Shown here one piece after another: positions 19,288 to 29,692 of a stretch of DNA of 64,000 nucleotides (the stretch's first letter is position 1; every line of letters starts with the position of its first letter). Under the pieces are notes generated by a model. That model ran no database searches. It saw only the letters and a program-made list of their open reading frames with translations, and had not been told where the DNA came from. The position numbers were made by a program, and so were the translations under genes. This stretch comes from Triparma columacea (taxonomy: Eukaryota > Sar > Bolidophyceae > Parmales > Triparmaceae), in assembly GCA_030267965.1 (NCBI GenBank), contig BRYA01000377.1, positions 531 to 64,530 on the forward strand, in the 5' to 3' direction.

Positions 19288-21270
19288 TTATCGCCCTTTG
19301 GTATACATTTCAACCCATCTCTCCGCGATCGCCAGCGTCGGCGTGTTGGTGTTCCCGCTCGTGATCTTTGGCATGACGCTCGCGTCGATGACCCTGCAGT
19401 TCCTCAGACCCCTTACCTTGAGCTCTTCGTCAACTACCGCCATTTCGTCGGAGGAGGAGCCCATCTTGCAAGTGCCCACGGGGTGGAAGATGCTCGTCCC
19501 CACGCGAGTCGCGGCATCGGCCAACTCAGAAGTGGTGGAGTACTCAAGGCCGGGCAGGACCTCGGAAGGTTGGTAGTCTTTCATGGCCCCCATGACGATT
19601 TCCCTCGTTATCCTCAGCCCCCTCGCCGCGACCTCCCTGTCATTCTCCGTTGAGAGGTACTTATTATCTATATCAACGCCGTCCCTCACGTCGTCCGACC
19701 TGGCCTTCACTGTCCCCCTTGAGGTTGGCCTAAGGTTGCAAACTGCAGCAGTGAAGCCTGGGAATGGGTGGAGGGGGTCCCCGAACTTGTCCAAGGAGAG
19801 GGGTTGGCAGTGGTACTGCAAGTCAGGGTACGCGAGACCGGGATCGCTCTTCAAGAAACAGCCCAGCTGGCTGGGGGCCATCGACAGCGGCCCTGACCTA
19901 TTTATTATGTAGTCTAGCCCAATTTTTACTTGTCCAGCAATCGTGCTGCTTGTCGAATTCAGAGTGACCGTGCCCTCCTTCAGCCTGTAAACGCTACGAA
20001 GTTGAAGGTGGTCGTGGAGGTTCTGCTCGTGGGAGGACCGAAGGAGGTTAGCTAGAAGGCGAACTGTACTAAAGCCTATTCTGAGATTCGTCGCCTCCCT
20101 TTGACGTCGCTAGTCTCACCTCCCCAACCCCAGGCAGCTCGACCCTCTCGTCAGCCCTCCCCGACCCGACCCCGCTCACCGCCAGAAGCTGGGGTGATCC
20201 AATCGCCCCCGCTGCCAAAATGACCTCCCCCCCCTCCCCCCCCAGTACTTCCCTGTTGACAGTCGTGTCGTTGATCGTTCCCTCGGCGTCGGTGTCCCAC
20301 CACTCCACCCCCACGACCTTGTCCTTACTCCCCCCCACCTCTATGTCGTCCTCGAAAAGGAGCCTCTTGACAGTCGCGTTGGACCTGACGGTAAGCATCC
20401 CGCCGTTGTACTCCGTGACCTTCCCCCGTCCCCTGATCCCCCCCCACTCCTTGTCCACGAAGCATTGGTACGCGCTGACCCTCCTTCCATTGTCCTGGTT
20501 CACGTTGAAGTAACCAACAGACTCCTCGTTGCTGTTGTTGAAGGAGTCCCTCTTGATGGGGCAGCCCCTGACGGAGCTCGCGCCGGTTGCAAAGTCATCG
20601 AGGACATCCCAACGGAGCCTCTGCCTGACGGAAGGCCAGCCCATTTTTGACAGCCGACCGAAAGCCGCATTCATGGAGTCAGAGCCCCACAGCGATGTCC
20701 CAGCGTCAGCATTCCACCCGTCGTAATCACCATCGTTACCCTTCATGTATATCATGCCGTTTATCGAGCTGCAGCCCCCCAGCACCTTCCCCCGTGGATA
20801 ATTGATCTCTCTCTTCTCCCCCTCTCTCTCCCCCCCCCTCTCTTCTATGTGAGTCTTGTAACCCCAGTTCGTTCTCTTATCGTTCATGGTGTGGAGGTAA
20901 CCAAGAGGGACGTGTAGCCACGGTGTCATCGTGGATCCAGGCAGTGCAGACAGTGGCGTGATTACATTGCTGTGTTGAGAATGTTTTGATGGGTGCCGTG
21001 TGAGTTTGGTGTAAGCGGAGAACCAAAATGAATGCCGTGGAATGCCCGTAGCATTCTACGCAGGAATGCCCGTAGCATTCTACGCGTGGTGATAAACTCC
21101 GCAAAGGTCCAAAATCTAGCACTCCCCGATCTTCACCTCGATGTGGTATCCTATTCTCACCTCCCGCCAGCCTCAAGGAGCAGCGTCTTTCCAATCTTGG
21201 ATAGTCTCGACGCAAGGAGACTCCCACTCGTCCCTGCGCCGACAATTATGAATTTTGGTGGAGGTTGCAT
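19288..21270 (-). CDS. GMC family FAD-dependent oxidoreductase (choline dehydrogenase-like)
   Basis: Three exons: 21270-21161, 20969-20120 and 20022-19288, giving 564 residues. The FAD-binding motif F-I-I-V-G-A-G-T-S-G-S-L-L-A lies at the N-terminus, followed by L-L-L-E-A-G-G. Other family marks are GKVLGGCSSINGMIYMKG, G-A-I-G-S-P-Q-L-L (GMC signature 2), L-P-G-V-G-E/N-L-H-D-H across the second intron, and the C-terminal H-P-V-G-T-C-K-M-G with N-T-N-T-P-T-L-A-I-A-E-R. The enzyme should oxidise an alcohol, choline being one possible substrate. I prefer the methionine at 21270, eight residues before the FAD motif. The longer frame from 21348 would start inside the start codon of the divergent PP2C gene. 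No plastid targeting sequence is apparent, and I have no evidence that it is the related fatty-acid photodecarboxylase. Confidence 0.85.
21039..21085. repeat. Direct repeat of a hairpin-forming 23-mer in an intron
   Basis: Two exact copies of a 23-bp unit (21039-21061 and 21063-21085), each containing GAATGC and GCATTC as inverted arms. They lie in the first intron of the GMC oxidoreductase gene. Confidence 0.9.
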
Positions 21271-21346
21271 TTGCTTCTTGGGGAAGAAGGCTGGATCGCT
21301 TTTCGCTTTTCGCCGAATGTCGGCAATTAACAGTTGAACATTGTAC

Positions 21347-23006
21347 ATGGCTACCGTTGCCCCTGGAGGCGACGTTCAGTATGAAGTTGTATCATACACG
21401 TCCCAGGGTGGTAGAAGTAAGTCCCCTATCTCCCAATCGCAGCATATAAATTCCACTTTACATTTTAGCCCCGGGGAGTTAGGATTTCATCTTCATGACA
21501 TGGGCCTCTAAATTACACTTACGACCTAACTTTCCTCATTATCTCTCTTGTCCCTTTTCATGGCTCACTCGTTGTCTTCAATGTCTTCATCCTTCACTCA
21601 ATCCAACAAAAATGAAAACCCATTGACATTACCGAACAATTTCTTCTCCTGATGAGACAAAACAATATATACTTTAACGCACCGCGCTGCCTTTCTCTCC
21701 CCTTCCACGCCTCTCGAACCACTAAAGACGGGAACATTTCTTACCCTTCAACCCCCTTCCCCCACCCTACCCACCCCAGATTACCAAGAGGACCGCAAAA
21801 AGGTGGTCGAGGACTTTAATGAAATAGTCCCTGAAACGACCGAAATCGATCGCTCCGTGCGTCGCGCTCTATTTTGTATATTCGACGGCCATGGTGGGGA
21901 CGCCTGTTCAGATTATCTTTACCAGGTGAGGGGGGAGATGAGGGCGACAATCAAAGTGACCCTCCATGAATAATACCCTACTAACACTTCCCCTTTCCCT
22001 TGGCCTCCCTCAGAATTTCCACAAGTTGTTGGCTGGCTCTTCTAAAATTGGGACGGACCCCAAGGGCGCAATCAAGGAAGCCTGGGATGCCGCGGAAGAG
22101 GGGATAAAGAAGCGCCTTCTCTCCCGCTACGAGCGCAAGTTGAAGGAAGCCAAGGCTAAGAACAAGGAGGAGAAGGACGTGAAGTTCCCGTGCGACGGTA
22201 GCACGGCGAGCATTGCACTCTTCGTCGGGAACCTAATTTACATAGCAGGGTGAGTGAGAAGGCCGAGGTGCCCCCCCACCCCTACCCCACTAACCTCGTC
22301 CGCTCGGTCCGTCTCCACTCCTCCTCTCATACCCTCCTCCCCCGCCCCCCAGGTGCGGGGACTCGTCCATCGTGAGCGTCGGTCAGACCAAGGACTCCAT
22401 CACGGTGTACACTGCCGACCACAGCACCGTGAACCCAACCGAGGTCGCCAGGGTTGAGGCGGCGGGGGGGAAGTTCGTCCAGAAGACTATGAAAGCACCG
22501 GGGGCGTTCCCGTTCTGCTGCAAGATGGTGGAGAAAAATCTGGGGAAACCGAGGGTTCAGCCGGGAGGACTGCTTGTCACGAGATCCTTCGGGGACTTCC
22601 AGGCTAAACTCCCGGTTGCGGGGGGAGTGCCGGGGAATGTTATACATGACTTCGAAGAAATTAAAGAGGTGAGGAGAGAACGAGATTCAACTTACGCCGG
22701 TGAGACTTTGCTAAAACATGAATTCGTCCCCCTTAGGTTACCATCGATCCCAACTGGCTGTACTTCATCGTCGCTAGCGACGGTATCTGGGACGGCATAC
22801 CCATGGATAAGCTGTTCAAGGTAATCAAGACCGAGGTCGAGGACAGCGAGTTTGACTACGGCAAGACTCCAGAGAACAGATCCAAGAGGAGGACAAAGGT
22901 AGTCAAGGGGCTAACTAACGCAGCGGTTGACAGCGAGTACTGGACGAGGCAGGGGGCGGAGGCTGACAATACTACTGCCGTCGTTCTCTTCTTCGGGGAA
23001 AGGTAA
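21347..23006 (+). CDS. PP2C-type protein serine/threonine phosphatase (PPM family)
   Basis: Five exons: 21347-21416, 21780-21925, 22014-22249, 22353-22668 and 22737-23006, joined to 345 residues. PP2C marks appear in order: Q-G-G-R-N-Y-Q-E-D-R (the G-x-R-x-x-x-E-D start), F-C-I-F-D-G-H-G-G-D (metal-binding D-G-H-G-G), D-G-S-T-A-S-I-A-L, G-C-G-D-S-S, L-L-V-T-R-S-F-G-D, V-A-S-D-G-I-W-D and G-A-E-A-D-N-T-T-A-V-V. These are the aspartates that bind Mg2+/Mn2+ in this family. There is no extra regulatory domain, so it is a short soluble phosphatase. It is divergent from the GMC gene with almost no space between starts. Some intron sequences are C-rich. Confidence 0.9.
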
Positions 23007-23104
23007 AAAGGGTGGGAGGGGAGGAGGGACGAGGCCACACGAAAGAAGAAATAATTCTCTTTTTTTTTTAATTCAAGCTGTAGTATTTTCCCCCACTTCT
23101 CCCC

Positions 23105-24727
23105 TCATTCTGCGTGGACCTCGTCCTCGTCCTCGTCGCTATCTTCCCCCTCCCCATCAATCGCCCACGTCTCCTCCCTCTTCTCCATCCTCCTCCTCCT
23201 AACCTCCTTCCCGTCCCATTCCCCCACAATTTTCATGGCCTTCTTAGCCCCCTCTTCCCCCATGATTTTCCTCTTCCTCTCCCTACAGTCCTTAACCTCG
23301 TCCCTAACCCCCTTAAACCAGTGTCCCTTCATCGCCACGACTTCCCTCAATCCCTTCCTCCCCCCTTTTTCATTAAAGCATTCCTTCTCCATCCCTTCCC
23401 TCCCCCTAAGTCCCTCCCTCACACATTCCCACGCCTCCCTACACCCTTCAACCCCAACCACGCACCCCACCTCCCCCAGCCTAACAACGACCTCCTTGAC
23501 ACGACCGTTGTCAGCCATGGTACTCCTGACAGCACCTGACCATGCCCTCCTCCATTCCCCCCTCCTTCCTGCATCGTTGAAGACCCCTGGTGTGCAGAGG
23601 TCGGAGAGGTACCCGTAGTAGTCTGATGCCCCTAGTGCGGTTGCTTTGACGAGTTGGCCTAGGGGTAGTAGTGATGCTACCCTTACGGCGTTGGGTAGAG
23701 TGGGGGAGGAGAGACCAAGGAGGTAGCCGGAGAAGGACACGCCGGAGTCGTGGAACTTAGGCATCCAGGGGAGGAGGACGGAGAGGAGGGAACAGTGGAG
23801 GGTGGGGGAGGTAGAGGGGGGGGGGAGGGAGGTGGAGACGGAGAGAAGGTACTTGGAACGGACGCGGAGTGCGTGTTTTTTAACGCGGTGGTTGGGGGAG
23901 GTTGTGGTGGAGGGAGACTCTTCGGAGGCAGACGACTCTTCGGAGGCAGATGAAGAGTCGCCCTCTTCCTCTTCCTCGTCGCCCTCTTCCTCTTCCTCGT
24001 CGCCCTCATCCCCAACATTTCCGTCGCCCCAACCATCAATCCATTCCTTCCCCTCATCCCCTCCCACTTCCTCCTTCCCTCCCCATCCCACAATCCTTTT
24101 CCAGCCATAGTTCCCCACCCCATCCTCTAGCCCCCCCTCCCTCATGACTCCCCTAAGCCCAACCATGCTGTAGTACCAAAGGTCCTTGTAACCCATTATG
24201 TATTCCTCAACTGTATCTATGGTACCCTTCCCCCCCATCAAAGCAGCGTTAGCTATGTCCCCTGATAGTTTTCCCAAGTCGCACCCGTTCCCTGGTCCCA
24301 TAGATGAGGCTAGTGATTTAACGTGTAGGAAGTATATTTTAATGGCCCATCTTGAACCTTCATTCACCTCGAGGAGGAGAAGGTGTCTGAAGATTTTTGC
24401 ATGGAATCGGATTGTGGGAGGTATGAGGGTATGTAGTGATTGTGTTTGAGTTGATGTGGATAAATATGTATATAAAGACTTTAAAGATAGCCTATAATGA
24501 TTATAAAGGGCAGCTTTCTCACGCTGGTCGAGTTCACCACTCAGTTTTATGCTCAAGAAATCTGCCTTACAATCAATAGAATCACTAGAAGAAAGGATAG
24601 TAGGGTTATTTGATACCGATGAAACTAATGCATTGAATGATGATAGACATGAGGTTAGTGTTACGTCTAAATTAGACATGGCCACAATATTTTTTCTTGG
24701 CGTGCTGCCCTCCCGGCCCGGACTCAT
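23105..24727 (-). CDS. Unknown acidic protein
   Basis: A single open frame of 540 residues. The N-terminal 230 residues are predicted mostly helical (Y-N-H-Y-R-L-S-L-K-S-L-Y). Next comes a low-complexity acidic linker (runs of E with G-D, and repeated S-A-S-E-E-S, near 23925-24010), then a second helical part and a basic/acidic tail ending in S-D-E-D-E-D-E-V. Such a layout is common in nuclear or nucleolar proteins, but I do not recognise a family. A second methionine at 24679 could be the true start. It shares a divergent promoter region of about 200 bp with the next gene and converges with PP2C, with stop codons 98 bp apart. Confidence 0.65.
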   Translation of the reverse strand: MSPGREGSTPRKNIVAMSNLDVTLTSCLSSFNALVSSVSNNPTILSSSDSIDCKADFLSIKLSGELDQREKAALYNHYRLSLKSLYTYLSTSTQTQSLHTLIPPTIRFHAKIFRHLLLLEVNEGSRWAIKIYFLHVKSLASSMGPGNGCDLGKLSGDIANAALMGGKGTIDTVEEYIMGYKDLWYYSMVGLRGVMREGGLEDGVGNYGWKRIVGWGGKEEVGGDEGKEWIDGWGDGNVGDEGDEEEEEGDEEEEEGDSSSASEESSASEESPSTTTSPNHRVKKHALRVRSKYLLSVSTSLPPPSTSPTLHCSLLSVLLPWMPKFHDSGVSFSGYLLGLSSPTLPNAVRVASLLPLGQLVKATALGASDYYGYLSDLCTPGVFNDAGRRGEWRRAWSGAVRSTMADNGRVKEVVVRLGEVGCVVGVEGCREAWECVREGLRGREGMEKECFNEKGGRKGLREVVAMKGHWFKGVRDEVKDCRERKRKIMGEEGAKKAMKIVGEWDGKEVRRRRMEKREETWAIDGEGEDSDEDEDEVHAE

Positions 24728-24923
24728 CTTTGCCCATTTATTTCATTCAACTTTTCTTACACACACAAATTCAAACTAAAAACATACCCACCCCCGCTCT
24801 CTCACCTTATAACATCCCTTGCAAGCATCCACACCCTCAAACTCTCCTCAGAAGATAAAATCCCCACACTACTTTCGTCGGCCTTTTCTCCGCTTTCACA
24901 TTTCCCAATTCTCCAAGCCAAAA

Positions 24924-26330
24924 ATGGGCGGAAAGATCAAGGACCGCTCTCGCCCTCTCCCCATCCACCTCCTTTTCAAACCCGCTCTCTTAATATGCGT
25001 AGTCTCAGTGCTTTACTCTCTAATTAGTTCCGTCCTCACTGGAAACCCCTTTGACCGTCTTGACGTTGAAGACACCATGCACATATCCGACGTATTCTCC
25101 GGCTCCCTCGGGGGCCACGTGGTCCTGTGCCTAAGCCAGGACGAGGTGGAAAGATCCAAGCCCCTAAACTCTGCCTTCATCGACGCAGCAGGAATTATCG
25201 ACGACGGAAAATCGGAAACACCACTAGCCAAGTTCGTAACGGTAGACTGCGACGCTGTGACGACGAAGGGTGGTAAGAGCATCCACTCAAAGTACGGTTT
25301 AGACAGCTCCGCCAAGCCCGCAGTAGTCGCGGTCGTTAACAAAGGTGGCAAGGTACTCCAGGTAAAGGGTAAGGACCTTCGTTCCGGTTACGTGCTCAGC
25401 AAGGTCGTTCGCGGGATGCTAGAAATCAGGGCCGGTAAGGTCGAGAGCACAAAGCAGCTCGTAACGAAGTGTCTCTCCCAAAGGTACTGCGTTGCCATCC
25501 TCAAGGGTGGGGGTGTTGACGAGGCGGGGAAGAAAGGGAGGGGTGAGTTCAAGGCTCTGATGGAGGGGTGGAGCGACGAGGTCGCGTTCGTCAGCGTCGA
25601 CAGCACGGTCCTGGAGGTTCAGGGCGTCGAGGTTAGGATGGAGGACTTTGTTGAGGGCAAGGATAGGGCGGTGCTTTTCGTTAACGAGGAGGAGGGGGAT
25701 GTTAAGGATGATACGAGGGTCAAGGCGGTGGGATTTAAGGGGAAATGGCACAAGGACACACTGGGGAAATGGCTACAGGAGGGGATGGAGGGGGGAGGGA
25801 AGGACATCGGTGTCAAGGTGAGATGGAACACGCAAGGATTGAGGGGAATTGCGCGAGGGGGTAACTGACCCGGAGAGATCTCACAAATATCGCCCCCCCC
25901 CCCTTTGTCGCACACGCAGGGGATCAAGGTAAAGACTAGGAGCAAGAGGAGCAGGGAGATGGGCAAGAAGAGAGCCCAGGACGCTGCTAGCGGCGGGGGC
26001 GGTCCCCCCAAGAGGAAGAAGAAGAAGAAGCCTCTCTTTGAGGACTCCTCCCAGGCTGGGGGGGGGGACAACCCGAGCTATGGAGAGGGGGATAAGAAGG
26101 AACAGAGGAAGGCTGAGAGGGAAAGGCAGAGAGCTAGGGCGAAGAAGGAGAGGGAGGAGAAGGAGGCGAGCATGAGCGAGGAGGATAAGGAAGAGATGGA
26201 AAGGAAGAGAGAGGTGGAAAGGAGGAGGAGGATGGAAGAGGAAATGAACAAGGGGATCATGGAGGAAGAGGAAGAGGAGGGAGATGAGGAGGAGGGAGAT
26301 GAGGAAGACGAGGATGTTATTGAACTTTGA
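24924..26330 (+). CDS. ER membrane protein with thioredoxin-like lumenal domain (tentative)
   Basis: Two exons: 24924-25817 and 25920-26330, giving 434 residues. A single membrane span (A-L-L-I-C-V-V-S-V-L-Y-S-L) lies near residues 15-37. It is followed by a domain with a thioredoxin-like pattern (F-V-T-V-D-C-D, then S-K-Y-G-L, then K-P-A-V-V-A-V-V) but no C-x-x-C motif. The second exon is highly charged: a K-R-K-K-K-K-K cluster, a long arginine/glutamate-rich helix likely to be a coiled coil, and an acidic C-terminus. The layout resembles the C-terminal half of DNAJC16-type proteins but without a J domain. The function is not known. Confidence 0.65.
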
Positions 26331-26429
26331 GGCAGGCATGAAATGGGAAGGAGAGTGAGGTGGGATGGGAGGAGAAAAATTTAAGAAGGAAAAAGAAAGG
26401 ATGGACGCTAGGACAAAGGGAAAACATTA

Positions 26430-27878
26430 TCAACCCGTAACTTCCCGAACAGGTTTCTTCTTACTTCTATTCTGGGCACCCTTATTACCGAGCGCGCTAG
26501 GTTTTTTCAATTTAGCGCGCTGTTTCTTGCCGCAACGCTGCTTCGTATCACCACGCTGCTCCGTTGTCCCATCCTTGCCCATGACCCCCTTCCCCCCCCA
26601 CCCCATCAAGTTCGAAATTGCTGCCACGCCGTCGTCGCAGGTCCCCTCCCAAATAACGTCCCTATAGTTCTCCTCGCCGTCCTTATACTTGAATGTCCCG
26701 ACGACCTGCTTGTTGATCAGGACCCTCGGCACCAGGGGACGGACCATCTCAGGCAAGTTCGAGATAGGCGCGACGCTTAAACTCGTGCCCATCACAATCA
26801 GCAGGTCGCACTCCTTCATATCCTCCCTGTACCTGCTCTTGAACACCTCGGGGAGGTCCTCCCCGAAGAACGTGATGGGCGGCTTGCAGTTCCCGCAGCA
26901 TCCAACCTTCTCGCACTTCACCAACTTCTTCCCAAGCATCCCCACCTTCATGACCTCCTCCCCAACCTTGTTACCGCAGAGTCCGCATGCCCCCTCACCC
27001 AAGAAAGAGCCGTGCGCCTCAACAAGCTTGTCCCCAGGCAGCCCCGCTTGCCTCTCTAGCCCATCGATGTTCTGAGTGTAGCAACGTAAGAGCAAACCGG
27101 AGTCAGAGAGCTTCTTCACGAAAAGGTGTGCGGGGGTAGGGGAGTGACGACCGGGGTAGAGGGATGAACCGAGCTCGACGAAAGGCTGAGGGTCAACGTT
27201 GTTGAAGTAGTGCAAGTCGAACGCTGCCTCAGGGTAGGGGAGGTTGTATTTACTCAAGTTGTCGTAGAGGCCGGTGCCAGGGGTTCGAAAATCGGGAATA
27301 CCGGCGGAGACAGAGCAACCGGCACCCATTATCACGGCTACCTTCTTGTACGTTCCCTTTTTAAGCTTCCTGCACACTGCTCTCAGGGTAAGGTCCATCC
27401 CGAGAACGAGCTTCTTCTGTACCACAGTGGGAACCTCATCGCCCTCGTCGCCCTCGACAATCGCGGCAAGAGGATCGCTGCGTGTTTTTCTAGCTCCGAT
27501 GGCCTCCCCAATCCTCTCGACCATTTTGCTCATTGCCTGGTCGAAGTCACTCTGAAACTTGTTCCATTTCCGATCCAACTCCTTAGATTGGTCCATGCTC
27601 TCCTTCACGACACTCTGGGTCTTCGAGATGTTGTCGAGGGTCCCCTTGGTGGACTTCAATGTGTCTCTTATCGAGCGGCGAACACGATCGTATTCAGATT
27701 GAATCTTGGAGTCACGAGAACGAGATATTTCCAATATACTGCGCCAGTCTGTGTGGGTTTCAACTTTTTTGGAACCTTCTTCGACTTCTTGCTTTTCACC
27801 CTGCTGTATATTTCCTTTATCTACGAGTATAGAGGCTGGTTTGGGGTGTTCAGCTAAAGAAGGCAGTTCGGTAAGCAT
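26430..27878 (-). CDS. Sirtuin, class I NAD-dependent protein deacylase
   Basis: A single exon of 482 residues. The Sir2 core begins near residue 180 with V-I-M-G-A-G-C-S-V-S-A-G-I-P-D-F-R, followed by Y-T-Q-N-I-D-G-L-E-R and V-E-A-H-G-S-F (catalytic histidine). The zinc ligands are C-G-L-C and C..C-C-G-N-C, then I-T-F-F-G-E-D-L-P and M-G-T-S-L-S-V-A-P. All core NAD-binding and catalytic residues seem present, and the phrase order matches SIRT1/2/3-type (class I). Unusual are an N-terminal extension of about 175 residues, likely coiled coil (residues 50-125), and a basic lysine-rich C-terminal tail that could serve as a nuclear signal. It converges with the preceding gene, leaving 99 bp between stop codons. 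Confidence 0.92.
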   Translation of the reverse strand: MLTELPSLAEHPKPASILVDKGNIQQGEKQEVEEGSKKVETHTDWRSILEISRSRDSKIQSEYDRVRRSIRDTLKSTKGTLDNISKTQSVVKESMDQSKELDRKWNKFQSDFDQAMSKMVERIGEAIGARKTRSDPLAAIVEGDEGDEVPTVVQKKLVLGMDLTLRAVCRKLKKGTYKKVAVIMGAGCSVSAGIPDFRTPGTGLYDNLSKYNLPYPEAAFDLHYFNNVDPQPFVELGSSLYPGRHSPTPAHLFVKKLSDSGLLLRCYTQNIDGLERQAGLPGDKLVEAHGSFLGEGACGLCGNKVGEEVMKVGMLGKKLVKCEKVGCCGNCKPPITFFGEDLPEVFKSRYREDMKECDLLIVMGTSLSVAPISNLPEMVRPLVPRVLINKQVVGTFKYKDGEENYRDVIWEGTCDDGVAAISNLMGWGGKGVMGKDGTTEQRGDTKQRCGKKQRAKLKKPSALGNKGAQNRSKKKPVREVTG

Positions 27879-28087
27879 GGTTGCGGAACGGATTACCGAA
27901 AAGTGAGTACGTTACAGGCAACAGATTTGATCCATGATTAAAAATCTCATTCTTGGATCTTGGGAAGACTCAAAGGTTTTGATTATGTGATTTCGTTATC
28001 AAATTTTGCTGCGCTTCTTTACACTTACGAGGGGCTCGAAGGGCTCGGGACCACCATGTAATACCAGATGCGATACGCGAATGTGGC

Positions 28088-29576
28088 TTACTGCACCTTA
28101 GAAGCGTCAAACTCGTAGGGGCTCATTTTCCATAGCTTTACTGAGCTAAACTTGCAAACCTCTCCGTCCCCAATAAGGGCGATCTTCTGGTTCTCCTTTG
28201 AGCCCACGCTGAAGAACTGAGTGCGAGATGTCCTCCCCCCGTCGAAGAATGTCTCGACGACAGAGCTGTCTACAAGCATGCGCACGTTGGTGGTTCCCTT
28301 GTCAATGATGACGTCAAGGTAATCGTCAGCTCCGTCCCAGAGGACCCTGAAACCGCAACCGTCGCCCTCAACCTCAACATCAGCCTCGATGTCAAACATC
28401 CTGCCCTCAAAATCGAGCTGCTTGACCTCATCTCCAATCACGAGGTTCTCCAACTCAGCGGCACCCTCCTCCTCCCTGAGAACCTCAAGCTCCGGAATAG
28501 GATAAGTCGTAAGCAAGGTGCCATCGATGCCCTCAACCAATCTCGGAACGCTCTGAAGTCCCTGCCACTCGCTCCCTTCTGGCATGGTGATGAGCCAACC
28601 CCACAAAATTCTCCTCTCCTTCCCTCCCCTGCTATCGAGGAAGGTCTTACTGGCGTAGAATTGCTGGTTTTGGTCGTACATCCTGTCCTCCGTGTCGAAT
28701 GGAGTAAAGACCCCGGTGTCTTCGTCGTAGGTTCCCGTGTACCAATGGTCTCCGGTGTTGGAAAACTTGCTCACCCAGACATCTTCATCGGCGTCGTCTC
28801 CAAGAAGAGGAAAGAAATCAGGGCACTCCCAGTACCCCTGACCTTCGACTTTGTTCTGGAGCATTCCAATTTTTTCCCACTTGCGTCCCTCGACAATATC
28901 ATCCACACCTTCGCAACCGGAGCACTCCCAGAGTTCACTCCCCTCAGGTGTGCCGTCTGCGATCCTGTACCTTCCATCTGTGGTCTGGAAGATTTCAGTT
29001 GGATCGCGGGCAGTAGTGTTATAGATGGGGTTGGAATCGGGGAGAACCCACTCCTCGAGGTAAGGGTCCGAACGATCCTTGGGAACGGCAACAAATATTT
29101 CCCTGTTGTCGCTGGATGAGATTGTCAAGACAACGCTCTGGTCTTCGTCATCAAGAACCGTTCCAGACCCAGAGAAAACGCCCCCGGCATCGTACCAATT
29201 GTCGGTTCCAACAGCTACCGGGAGTTGCGTCCAATTCACCAAGTCGTCACTAACCGCATGACCCCAGAGCCTTGGTGTCTGATACTGATAGAAGAGGTGG
29301 TACTTGTCGTGGACGGGGTCGTAGAGAGGTCCATTGGGATCGTTCTGCCAGTCGAATGGGAAAGGCAGAAAGTGAAACCCAGGCACTAGAGGGAGGAGGG
29401 AGGGGTCAGCAGAGGCGTCGATGATTTTCACAAAGGAATCTTCCCAGGAACTTACTGTTGAGATCTGCATCGAAGTCTCGGGGGTCCGAGAGTGTTCCAG
29501 TCACGCCCACCGCATGGGTCGCGTGGGCAGCGATAAATGCAGATAGAATTTGAAGCTTCATGACAATTTGTTCCAT
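28088..29576 (-). CDS. Secreted beta-fructofuranosidase (invertase), glycoside hydrolase family 32
   Basis: Two exons: 29576-29456 and 29385-28088, giving 472 residues. A signal peptide lies at the N-terminus; the second methionine (29561, MKLQILSAFIAAHATHA) gives the more typical one. The GH32 marks are present: F-D-W-Q-N-D-P-N-G-P (the nucleophile aspartate), Y-H-L-F-Y-Q-Y, A-R-D-P-T (the transition-state stabiliser aspartate) and Y-W-E-C-P-D-F-F (the acid/base glutamate), then a C-terminal beta-sandwich region. The enzyme should release fructose from sucrose or fructans outside the cell or in the vacuole. Substrate preference (sucrose versus levan or inulin) cannot be settled from the sequence. 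Confidence 0.92.
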
Positions 29577-29692
29577 GGGATCTGATCTTGTGATCGTGCG
29601 ACATAATAAATTTTAAGAATGACCACCAATCAAAAATCGATTTCCCTTTTCTTTAGCAAAAGACTATTTATGAGCTACACTCCACCCTCCAT

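Noticed and set aside
19288..21270. Fatty acid photodecarboxylase
   Set aside because: The protein has general GMC motifs only; I see no plastid pre-sequence and cannot confirm the diagnostic residues of that subgroup.
22856..24147. Many long frames opposite the acidic unknown gene and the PP2C gene
   Set aside because: They are Pro/Ser/Leu-rich shadow frames antisense to coding sequence of biased composition.
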